From Cudoniella acicularis (taxonomy: Eukaryota; Ascomycota; Leotiomycetes; Helotiales; Helotiaceae), in assembly GCA_013054445.1 (NCBI GenBank), contig JAAMPI010001444.1:1-14398 (forward strand): DNA of 14,398 nt, in the 5' to 3' direction. A program made the translations under genes and the position numbers. Shown piece by piece: positions 1-9,100 of the stretch (position 1 is its first letter; each line of letters starts with the position of its first letter). The notes beneath the pieces are model-generated. The model was given only the letters and a program-made list of their open reading frames with translations, had not been told where the DNA came from and did not search any database.

Positions 1-702
1 GGGATTGAAGGGGGAGTGGAGCATCTAGGTTCAAGTCTCTCAAGTGGTGGAGGTTTTCGGTCCGGTATCCGGATGAGGATGAGGACGAGGATGGGATCGA
101 TCCAAATCATGGGGCGAATTAGAAGCATGGGATGGAATGAGTGGATTGAAGTTGCAAGGGTTATAGACAGACCCAGGTGCAACGTTGCAAGGTGGAAAGC
201 TTTATTTTCTCGTAGGCCTTTGGTTTTTCTGGCTTTTCTTTTCTTTAAAAATTAAGGGAAAGTGGTAGCGGGGCGCTGGTGGAGGGAGAAAGGGTAGACG
301 GAAGTCGAATGTAGCATAGAAATTAAAGTTTCAAAAATGAATGCGATTAATATCGGGAGCGAGAGGGGGGGGACCCTTCATGCATTTGCTCCCTGCTGCC
401 TGCCTACCCTTGCTTGCTTCTTGCTTCGTTTTGAAGGGTTTATGTTAGTTAATGACTTATTTACTTGTCGGTGGAAAAGAAAAGTAAAAGAGTCGGAATT
501 AACACACAATAGTAAAGAACACTCCCGAAAAAGCACGACTCCACCGAGTCTCCACGAGTAAAAGTGAAATTACAAGTGCAGCGAAGAGAACTTGAACATA
601 AGCTTGTATTGGATTAGAAGAGGAGAGAAGGGGAGGAGGACTATTCGGGTATGAGCCAGTAACTTGTCTTTATATCTGCTTGTATACAGTAATAGTTACT
701 TA

Positions 703-729
703 CTGTGTCACTGTGTCACTGTGTCACTG
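703..729. repeat. Tandem repeat, CTGTGTCA x3
   Basis: Three perfect head-to-tail copies of the octamer CTGTGTCA are followed by a partial CTG. It lies in noncoding AT-rich DNA with no gene nearby. It is seen directly; any function is unknown. Confidence 0.9.
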
Positions 730-1070
730 CATACTTGCTTGCTTGACTGACCACTTCTACCTTTCCGCGGAGATGTTTGTGTTGAAAATAGTGATATTAA
801 TGAAGCCTGAAGGTAAGTAATTAGAATTTAGTATTGAGATTTGGAATAGAATAGACAGATATTTTATAAAAGTATATTTTTTTAAAGAACTTCTAGTAAT
901 ATAATATCTTGTTGGTGCTTATACCTTTACCTAATGACTCCTTTTTATAGAAAAGAATTTGAGCTACGAGATTTGCGAATTAATATTTAATACTTAAAAG
1001 TTGATTTTAACTTGAAAAGAATTATACTTTATAAACTAAAATTATAATATTCTATCTTTCTTTATTTAGT

Positions 1071-1090
1071 ACTTCTACTTCTACTTCTAC
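1071..1090. repeat. Microsatellite (ACTTCT)3
   Basis: Three perfect ACTTCT hexamers plus AC, at the start of a longer pyrimidine-rich tract on the plus strand. Simple-sequence DNA in a noncoding region. Confidence 0.9.
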
Positions 1091-2569
1091 TCTCCGACTC
1101 TTATCTCTTTCCCTTCTCCCTATCCCCCTATTCTTCTCTTCTAGAACTTATACTCCTTCTATTTTCTCGCGTCCTGTCCTCTTTCCCCCCCCTCCTCCTC
1201 AGAGAAATAGCGTACTAGTATGAAGAGCGAATAAGGGACACCGGAGAGATGAAAGGCAGTAAGCAGGTGGGGTGAATTCGCATACCACGTGATTTTCTTC
1301 GAAATGCTTTTATTATTACTATACTTAAACTGGGATCGTCCGCGGCCTTCCTCCGCCTTCTTCTTATACCTCATACCTCTGACCCCCTTTTTTATCTTGT
1401 TTTTTCATGTCTCTTACCTAAACGTGATCCGCAGCCTCCCTTACACCCTCTCCCTTCCTCGTGCCTCTTACCTCCTCTTACACTCTCGCAGAACTAGAGA
1501 GCGTTGACTTTTTCCAAGTTAAAATCTATTCTTAAATCTCAACCCTCAAATTTTAAAGTTGGAATTGAGTCTAACTCGCCAATCTTACATCATAAATTGA
1601 AACTGTTAAAAAAGATACCGTACGTTATACTAATTAAATAGTATAGCGAAGATACGAATACCCTGCCATAAAACGAATAGGGAAGGAAAAAAATTTAAGA
1701 CAGACAGAAAAGGAAACGAAAAAATAACAGTAAAAAATAGTTATAATTTTCTACAATTCGACTGAACTGAAGTGGTATACGATTGATTTTACCCGCCACC
1801 ACACACACACCTACTTTACGTATCTACCAATCTACCGATACCCGGCCAACAAACTATCTTCGTCTCGTCGTCCGTCGGCTAAGTATTAGGTGCTACTACA
1901 CAATACAATAAGATACACACATCCATTCATTCATCCACCACACATCTGTCTGTCTTGTTTGTCTGTCTGTTTGTCCTTCCACCCTTACGAGAGTCACTGC
2001 TACTACCACCTAAGCTAATCCAATCCATCCACACTCTCACATGTATATCGGGACCAGGGAGGTCAATCAAAAAAAACAAGCCTCCCCTCCCGCAGCCACA
2101 ATTCATCTTGCTCCCTGCCACGCTCCCTCTAAACTCCAACTCCAATTCCGACACTGAACACCAACCAACCAGGGAAAAGAAAAGTTATCATCTTCCACAA
2201 ACAAAAAGCTCTTATGCCTATCCTCCTTCCCTTCATTGATTTCTGTGCTCCCTGGCGAGCAGCAGCACCCATCCATCCATTACCGGTATTTGAAGCAAGT
2301 GTGTAGTATGTAGAGAGTAGGAGTGTTGTGAGATGATGAGATGAGTTGAGATGAGAATGCCACCGAACTGAATTGGACTGTCCACCAAAACTTCTTACTC
2401 ATTCTCTCGTCTAGAGCAAACAGCCAAGCCAAGTCAAGTTTTTTCTTTTCGTTCCCCAGCTTTAAAATATGAGTGAGCCGGGTGATGCAAGTCCAATTCA
2501 AATCCAACAAAGGTTAATGATCGCACAATATATTTAAGAGTTTTTTGGTGCCATTGTTTCGAAACCAAA

Positions 2570-5500
2570 TCATCTTTCTCCACCTCGATCCCTTCCTCTC
2601 CGCCGGAAGAAATCCATTACTTTCCTTGCAGCACCGCTGCTCCCTGCGTGGTCGTTGTGCGTAGGCCCGTAGCCATTATTTATATCTTGCTCATAAGCCT
2701 CAGTAAACTTCCGGTTGTTCTTCTGCAACACTCCACGCCCATTACCTCCCCTGCTGTTCGTCGTCTGTCTTCGATCGCTATCATAATCGTTGAAGGCGAC
2801 AGGATATCCTCCAGTGGTCCCCCGACGATTCGTCATTTCGTTGAGCGATGATTCGGATTCGGTGTTGAGCGCTGAATCACCTTGTCGGAAGTTCAAAGGA
2901 GGGAGGAATTGCGGAGGAGCTCCAGAACGGGGATCCGAAATTTGCCCATGCGAAGCATAACGTTGGTGTTGAACTGGGCTGTCTTGCTGTCGGTCATAAG
3001 AACCGTCAGCTGTCGAGGGATGATGCGCAGTCGAGCCACTAACATTTCGAGAGGCGTCGGTGCGAGCGGTGTGTGGAGGTTCAAGGTAATTGCCACGGCT
3101 GTCTGGACGGGAATCGTACTGCTGGTCGGTGGGAGTAGCGGCAGGGGTTCCATAATCCTGGCTAGGATAACTAACTGGGTCCTTGCCAATCCCAATAGCT
3201 TTTAAAGAAAAAGAAACAGGAAGTAGCGAAAATCTTCTAGGCTTCTCTTGAAGCGTCGTCTGCGAGCCACTCATACTTCCACTACGCTTCTTCCCAAATC
3301 CAAATGATATTGACCGCCGAGAATCCATCGAAACCCTGGGAGTATCTTGTTGACTTTGGGCCATAGCACTGGTCATGCTGACAGGGGGGTACTTCTTTTG
3401 CTTCTCAGGCTTTTCCGGCCTTGATTGATCTGCATTTGATTCTTTTCGCCCACTCTTACCTCCAAACACCGAGTTCGTCCTGCTGAAGAAACCTCCGATC
3501 GTATTCGACCGTTTGTGTCCTTTCTGCTCGGGAGGCCCGCCTTCGAAACCTGCGACCTTTGCAAACTTGGCTGGTACTTGGTGCGAGCTAGGACGTCCAT
3601 AATCATCATCATCCTGCATCGGTGAAGAGATGTTGTAGTTTTTGCCCGTCTTCGGTTGCGTGGGTTGCGCCATTCGCCCATGAGCATTCGTGCCAGCCAC
3701 GGTTGGAGCTGCTGGTTGACTGTACGAGCCACGGTTCGTAAGCATGGCGCCAGGTCGACTACCGGTAGATGTCATAGACCCTCCAGTATTTGGTCGATTG
3801 ATCGAGACCGGTGGGCCAGCTAAAGATGCCATGTGAGTTGTGTCCGATGTGGATCGAGGGGGCTCTCGTCCTGGACGAGCTGGTGGAGGCATACCTTGTT
3901 GGCGATTCGAACTTGAAGGCCGCCTTGCCTGGCTAGAATATTGGCCATCTCGAGAAGTAGGAGGATCTTGGGGTAAAGGTTTTTCAGTAGAAACAACTCT
4001 TCTGTTGGTTGGTGGTGCAGCTTGCACTTCAACAGGCCCTTGGCTGCCGGCACGAGCGCGCGTCCTTGGGCCGGATGGGGCAGCTGCGGTTGATGGTTCG
4101 CCACGTTGGGTCTGGGATCGAGGAGCAACGTACTCCACTTGTACAGTCCTCCGCTTGTTGTCCTTGTGGGGTTTGGGATGGGATTCTGACGCATCTTGTT
4201 CCAAATTTTGCTTTCGAGCAAGATCACCAACGGCAGGGGGAGGCTTCTGTGTTTTCGATGGCTCTCTGACGGAGGCACTTCTTGCAAGGAGAGGCGCTTC
4301 TTGATCTTCAGATCCAACGGTGGTCTTGGCAATATCGGCGGTAGTAGAGGTACTGCTTGTTATGAAGCCCACAACGTGTGAGTATTCGCTCAACCAGCTA
4401 TGTCTTGCAACTTCGAACAAATCTGCACGTTTTCGGGGGTCGGGGACGAGAATACGGCGGAGAAGGTCTCGGGCATGTGGTGTTACATATTCGGGAAAGG
4501 TAAGGGGTGTCGATACTATATATTTGTAGAGGAGGTTGATGTTGTCGCCTTCGGGGTTGGCTGGGTCGTCATCGAAAGGAAGGTAACCAGCAAGCATAGC
4601 GTACTAAATAAATCAGCCAAAATTGTTTAACCACGCACCACGATAAACTCACTAGAATGACTCCGCAACTCCAGACGTCAACCTTGCGCCCAGTGTATAA
4701 CGAATCACTGACGACAAGTTCTGGAGCTGCATAACACGGACTTCCGCAACTAGTCTGCATCAAATCACCTCTCCTGAGCCCATTTTCTAATACCTTATCA
4801 AGCTCCATCCTCTTGACGTATTCCCGGCTGGACAGATTGTACTCGATTTCGTCACCCAATTCATCCACGGGATTAAAGGTATTTGCAAAGCCGAAATCAG
4901 TGATGATGATGTTTCGGTTGCGGTCTAGCAACAGGTTCTCCAGCTTCAAATCTCGATGAACAATACCCTTCTTGTGTAGATATCCAACACCGGAGACCAA
5001 TTGAGCAAACAGTCTGCGAGCAGCATTATCCTTCAGATATCGGTGGTTGAGGATGTAGTCAAAAAGCTCTCCTCCTGATGCGTATTCGAGAATGATACCA
5101 ATCTGCTTTTCCGTTTCCACCATCTCGTGTAGGCGGACAATGTTTGGGTGGGATATTTCGCGAAGGATCGCAATCTCTCGATAAATCTTAGCCAGCCTGG
5201 TAGGATTGGAGCCAACGCTTTCCTTGCGGATAAGCTTAATAGCAACCTTGAGATGTGAAGTCAGTCGGGCTTCTTTAAAACATGCAGCTTATCTTACCTG
5301 GACACCGCCTTCCTGCTTCCAACCCATCTTAACTTTGCCGAATTCGCCTTCTCCTAGAGTATTGCCCAAGAAGTACTCACCAAATCTACTGTTCTTTTCT
5401 CTCTTCTCAGATTTGGCGGCATGGTCATGTCGGCTGCGACCTCCACCACGCCCACCATCATCAACACCTTCACTGCCCACAACGGCCAATCCTCTGGGAG

Positions 5501-6353
5501 TAGCTTGGGATGCTGGCGATGAAGGGACAGCCTCTGCCATACGCTCACGCTCCCGCTCAATGTCAACTTCTGGCTTGCTCACAATCACCCGTTTTAATAC
5601 TTCGCTCGCCTCCCTTGATAACCCTGTTGGCGATTGTATCCCCATTGCTGCAGCTCTTGAGGCGGATTGTGATGGCCGAGGTTCTCGAGCGCCGCTTGGT
5701 CTATGCGGTAGAGCTTCTCCTGATGTTTGTTGTGCCCTTCTTCTCGCGCGCGCAGCAGTCGCTGCATCATCTCCTCGATCAGCCCCGTTCACTTGTGGAT
5801 TGCCATTGCTTCGTTGTCGCTCGGATCTATCAATTTGCCCATCTCCTGATGGAGCTCGTGGCGATGTCGCAGAATCATATCCGTGTCTATCTCTTCGTGA
5901 AGATCGTTCGGCGGCTGATGCTGCAGTGTGCGAAGTCGTATTTCGGTTTGATGAGGTTCGAGGTGAGACAACTGGCGGAACACCGCGTTGGTGATCTCCT
6001 GGAGCCATGACCGGATATCCTGTCGGGAGGATGGTGGTAGCAATGGTTGACGATACGAGATTTGTGGATGTTGGTACTCGGTTGGTCATGGACGAAGAGC
6101 TGGGAGTGTTGTTGGGCCCAGAATAATATTGTGCTTGTTGAGAATTATTATTCGAAGATGCGCCATTGCCGCTAGGTCGTCTACTGGGCCGCCGAGTTGA
6201 AGATGGAGACGCGTTTTGAGAAGTCTGATTGTAGTATGGATCCCGCCCTTGGGACGAGCCGGTGTAAGGTCTGTTCGAGGTTGCTGCGACAGGAGAATGC
6301 GACGACACTGATGTTGGCTGATGCGGCGCTGATTGCAGTGCGGCTGAAGACAT
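2570..6353 (-). CDS. KIN4: KIN4-like Ser/Thr protein kinase (three exons)
   Basis: Exons 6353-5298, 5246-4653 and 4603-2570 join in phase 0 to give 1227 residues. The catalytic domain spans about 324-621 and is complete: glycine loop GEGEFGKV (334-341), VAIK lysine K356, alpha-C E376, HRD aspartate D451, N456, DFG D469, and [10 protein letters not shown] ending at E528. The segments [14 protein letters not shown] and [14 protein letters not shown] are typical of yeast Kin4/Frk1, kinases known to restrain mitotic exit when the spindle is mispositioned. T517 aligns with the Kin4 activation-loop threonine phosphorylated by Elm1. About 47 residues separate the DFG from T517, a longer insertion than in yeast Kin4. 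Both tails (1-323 and 623-1227) are low-complexity and rich in Ser, Pro, Arg and Gln. Short ordered-looking islands occur at 903-938, 1006-1021 and 1211-1223. The 6353 ATG is the first in frame: a TAG lies upstream with no ATG between, and the context has a purine at -3. Family assignment is firm; orthology and role are inferred. Confidence 0.93.
4604..4652 (-). other. Intron 2 of the KIN4-like gene (49 nt)
   Basis: The donor is GTGAGT, a GCTGAT branch-point-like element lies at 4617-4612, and the acceptor is TTTAG. Splicing joins SCGVIL to [10 protein letters not shown] in phase 0, exactly within the conserved kinase helix-F region. Reading through the intron would break that motif and hit a stop near 4569. 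Confidence 0.95.
5247..5297 (-). other. Intron 1 of the KIN4-like gene (51 nt)
   Basis: The donor is GTAAGA after CAG, a CTGAC branch-point match lies at 5264-5260, and the acceptor is CTCAAG. Removing it joins ...GGVQ to VAIKLIRK in phase 0, restoring continuity between the glycine loop and the VAIK lysine. AAG is a less common acceptor than CAG or TAG, but the domain alignment leaves little choice. Confidence 0.9.
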
Positions 6354-6994
6354 CTCTTTGCACGGTGCGCACTGGGATGGAAAGTGATGGTTTTGCTCAC
6401 TTCCAAGCTTTCGACGGGCGGAGATGCTGCGAGTGCTCTGGCAGCTTTCAGTCCCGTTGCTTGTGATTGCGAGTCTGTCGCCTGGGTCACCAATCGGGCC
6501 CTCCAGCTACCATTGTGCGGTGCTGCTGATGTTGGGAAGCAGTTGGTGATGCCCGTGAAAGATTCGCGGCCTGCCTTGCTCTCTGCAGCAGTGCTGTTGC
6601 TACTGCTGCTGGAACAAATACGCGGGTTGCGGGAGATTGATGGTCCTGGGCCGAGCTGAGGGGGATTAATTGGCAGTCGCGTCGAGAGCGAAAACACGGG
6701 TATGGGCAACGAACGAACCGGTGGGAGGTGGTGTCGTCGTGAATCGAGAGCGACTGTCCTCTGGCAGAGGCAATTCACGCAGCAATCCAGGAATCAGGAA
6801 ATCAAAAGGTTTGGCCAGTGAGAAAACAGGTCGGGCACAAGCAACTCGGATGGCTTGGGGGTGGTGGTGCTTGGTGCTGTAATTTCCTTTTCGCGACTTA
6901 GCGAGGTTTGGGAGGAAAAGGGGAAGGCGGTGGCCGGCGGCGGATGGGAAGAGGGCAATTGCGCCAGATTGGACAGAGCAAAGCCAGTGCAGAG

Positions 6995-7025
<31 letters not shown>

Positions 7026-7640
7026 AATTGCAAATAGTGGTGATGGTGCCTAGGTAGTGAGCTGTGAGGACGACTGTGGCCATCGATCAGTATTAAGTAT
7101 TAGATAGACGGCGCGCAGGAAGGCGTCGTCCGCAGAGTCGGGGAGTGGAACACTAAGTGTCGTGGTCTGGTGTGTCCAGGGGCCGAGGGAGGATATGGAT
7201 ATACCACCAAGTATCAATACTAGATCCAGAGGCCGCTGGCTGGGGGAACGGCGCGAAGTTGCTCTTCCAACAGGCCGCAGAAGACCGGCCACGAGAGGTT
7301 GGTATTGATGTTGATTCTTTGTATCTATGGCTGCGGCGATGGTGCATCAAGTCACTTTCGCTATCGATATCAGAAGCAATTGAACGGCACCGCGGGCATC
7401 AGTCACAGGAGATTTCCGTCCCAAGGCACCGGCTTGAGCATTTATATCTATATTATAACCTCATCTTGCTCGCCGAGTAGCACAACGCTGCACCTCCTAA
7501 TGTCACCAGTCTGTCCTTGCTTCCTTCGTCCCATCGTCCCATCGTCGCCGCGACGTCGCGTCTCTCCCATCGCATTCTTCGCCGTCCAACCGCAGCCAGA
7601 ATAACGGTGCGCTTAGGGCAACAAAGGCATAAACATTGTT
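6354..7640 (-). promoter_or_regulatory. Long upstream/leader region of the KIN4-like gene
   Basis: This stretch has no supported gene. It lies immediately upstream of the kinase start and reads pyrimidine-rich on the minus strand between about 6650 and 7100, as fungal leaders often do. A hexanucleotide repeat sits at 6991-7025. An AT-rich TATA-like patch occurs at 7441-7456 and GC-rich promoter-like sequence at 7530-7600. One minus-strand frame is open from 6778 to 6086 but contains no ATG before the kinase start, so I do not call it a gene. The transcription start cannot be located from sequence alone. Confidence 0.4.
6991..7025. repeat. Hexanucleotide repeat (AGAGCC)5.8
   Basis: Five perfect AGAGCC units plus AGAGC. 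On the minus strand it reads as GGCTCT units about 640-670 bases upstream of the kinase start, so it may be in that gene's leader or promoter. Its translation as alternating Leu-Trp is an artefact of the repeat. Confidence 0.92.
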
Positions 7641-7702
7641 TACCTCTGCATTGACGTGGCACTCGTCAAAGATCCCAGGCCGGCGAGCCTTGGGCCGCCA
7701 TC

Positions 7703-7707
7703 ATTGG
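7703..7707 (-). promoter_or_regulatory. CCAAT box (minus strand)
   Basis: ATTGG on the plus strand, CCAAT on the minus strand. It lies downstream of the candidate small gene and well upstream of the kinase, so it could belong to the kinase promoter. The pentamer is common by chance. Confidence 0.15.
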
Positions 7708-7813
7708 TCGTGCTGCCAGGATGGCCATGAAACATCTGCACCTGCCGTGGAGCTCAAGGCGACTCGTGAAGTCATTGCCGTATGTCACTCACTCACTGCC
7801 CAGGCGTGCTGCT

Positions 7814-8056
7814 TCATTGCCGACCAGCGGCTCCTGGAAAAATTATGGGAGCTCTCCACTTCAATCGTTCGACTTCTTCCGAGCTTTGCTGAAGCAGTCT
7901 TCGAGCAAGATTCGAGAAGCGATCTGTTCTTTGCAAGTTTGCATTGACGTCGGAAATGAAGCGTTCGTTTTTCTGAATGCGAGTGTTCAAGGCCCAATAA
8001 GACGTTGCATCGGTGGCTGAAAGTATACCCACACTGATCGTGGTATATACGATCAT
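7814..8056 (-). CDS. Possible small gene, 80-residue hypothetical protein
   Basis: I do not recognise this protein. From the ATG at 8056 (purine at -3) it gives 80 residues. A moderately hydrophobic N-terminal stretch of about 22 residues, containing TISVGILSA, could be a membrane anchor. The rest is a charged helix-like stretch (IQKNERF, ARRLLQQSSEEVERLKW) ending in APIIFPGAAGRQ. Codons in the 3' part look gene-like. The true start may lie in an upstream exon. An ATG at 8261 in good context begins MASLKIFV and is followed by a GTACGT donor, with several possible acceptors before 8056 (for example after CCAATAG or GCCAG). I could not settle a model. It lies between the kinase and GWT1, on the same strand as both. 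It could also be a chance open frame, because the opposite strand is open here too. Confidence 0.33.
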   Translation of the reverse strand: MIVYTTISVGILSATDATSYWALNTRIQKNERFISDVNANLQRTDRFSNLARRLLQQSSEEVERLKWRAPIIFPGAAGRQ

Positions 8057-9100
8057 CTTCTCCCCTTGCAAGCCAGATCTTCCGAAAGGATTCCTCCGCT
8101 ATTGGGGTATTTGCTTCTATTTCCGGTCACGCGTCCGGCGCCGCCTTTCAGAACCCCCTCGTACCCGTGATGATTCCCGGATTCCGTGGTCTGGCAAACA
8201 ATCTCACAGTACAAAAAAAAAATCAAGTCTCACGTACTACAAATATCTTCAAGCTCGCCATCCTCTCTAGCTACGTGTCTCGGGAATTCCAAGTCCCTAA
8301 AAGCACATGCATGCGTCTGATATCTCGGTGTTCCGACCAACATGTGCCCAAGGGGAAAAATTCCCGTAGCACCAAACCAATTCACACCGTCTCCCAGCTA
8401 AAAAGTAAATCCTCACAACTACCAGGAACTACCAGAATCTAACCTTGTCCATTTGCGACTTGTGCAACCCGGTCCTGCCACGTTCGCGCTGGTCAGGCAC
8501 CGTGGTCCAGCCTCTCCAGCCTCTCGCCCTCATCCGGTAAGGCGACGGCTACTTGCATGAGTCCTCGATCCCGCGAATCAAATTCATAAAAGCGGGAGGG
8601 ATTTGGAATGGAGAAGGTAGGGGAGTTCTTCGAGAAAAGTTTGAGCTTGTTTCAGAGATAAAATGATGGATGTGGGACAAGAACACGAAGATATCTGTCG
8701 CTGAAATGCGCATAAGTTTGCAGTTTTGCTGATCTCCGAGCTCTCCATTATGATATATTGTTATGAGGTTCGAGACATTAATCCCCACAGCCGGCACATC
8801 TCCTACGGAACAATTGCGGCGCGAGAGCCTCCGCCTGATCGGCATCTTAGGGTTCGATCGAGAATAGATTTAAAATCTGGGCAACAAAGTCAATCAAAGT
8901 GCTCGTTTGCTGGTTGCCCCTCGAATATCAATGCTATCTCCCTTGATCCGGGTTATAGGGAACAAGGAGACGATGGGTATCACGGACCTGCTCATTAAAC
9001 TCTTTTCCAGAAACCCAAACGGCGCGGTGAGCATGGGTCATGCCAGCTCGGGATCACCGATCATATTGCTTGTATAGGGATGGATGAACCATATGCGAAT
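8057..9100. other. Intergenic region downstream of GWT1
   Basis: No supported gene apart from a possible leader or first exon of the small minus-strand candidate (around 8261-8238). The 3' UTR of GWT1 should occupy the right edge below 9101. A minus-strand frame at 8845-8549 starts with ATG but encodes nothing I recognise. An A10 run occurs at about 8213-8222. No tRNA, repeat family or transposon end was seen. Confidence 0.5.

Larger units (their letters stand above)
1..2569. other. Gene-free AT-rich region with microsatellites and pyrimidine tracts
   Basis: I find no convincing coding sequence on either strand. Open frames are short, mostly lack a good ATG context, and show no recognisable motifs. 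Roughly 780-1070 is very AT-rich and full of TpA steps. From about 1060 to 1200 and 1330 to 1500 the plus strand is almost pure pyrimidine. Short repeats include a GATGAG-like run near 70-100, CTGTGTCA x3 at 703-729, ACTTCT x3 at 1071-1090, a CA run near 1798-1810, TGTC-type repeats at 1945-1975 and a GAGAT/GATGAG patch near 2330-2355. The right end, just below 2570, should contain the 3' UTR and poly(A) site of the leftward kinase gene, but I cannot place the poly(A) site. Confidence 0.6.

Noticed and set aside
2460..2515. tRNA-like B-box (AATTCAAATCC) near the kinase 3' end
   Set aside because: The match lacks the leading GG, and I could not fold acceptor, D and anticodon stems around it.
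3840..4304. Plus-strand open frames of 60-154 codons within kinase exon 3
   Set aside because: Antisense shadows of the low-complexity kinase tail; no motif and no support independent of the kinase frame.
5206..5994. 262-codon plus-strand open frame antisense to the kinase N-terminal exon
   Set aside because: It is the reverse of a low-complexity Ser/Pro/Arg-rich coding exon, which tends to leave antisense frames open. It has no recognisable domain and also crosses the kinase intron.
6086..6778. Minus-strand frame open for about 230 codons at the kinase 5' end
   Set aside because: It begins with GTG, has no ATG ahead of the kinase start, overlaps the kinase frame and encodes low-complexity sequence. 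I found no splice pair of normal intron length joining it to the kinase.
6794..7033. Signal-peptide-like Leu-Trp repeat protein on the minus strand
   Set aside because: The Leu-Trp run is only the translation of the AGAGCC repeat, and the frame starts with TTG rather than ATG.
7636..8020. Two overlapping plus-strand frames (7636-7947 and 7721-8020)
   Set aside because: Neither shows a known motif, and they overlap each other and the more gene-like minus-strand candidate. They are probably antisense shadows or chance.
8826..8840. Second B-box-like string (GGTTCGATCG)
   Set aside because: It does not match the 3' half of the consensus, and no cloverleaf can be drawn from the flanks.
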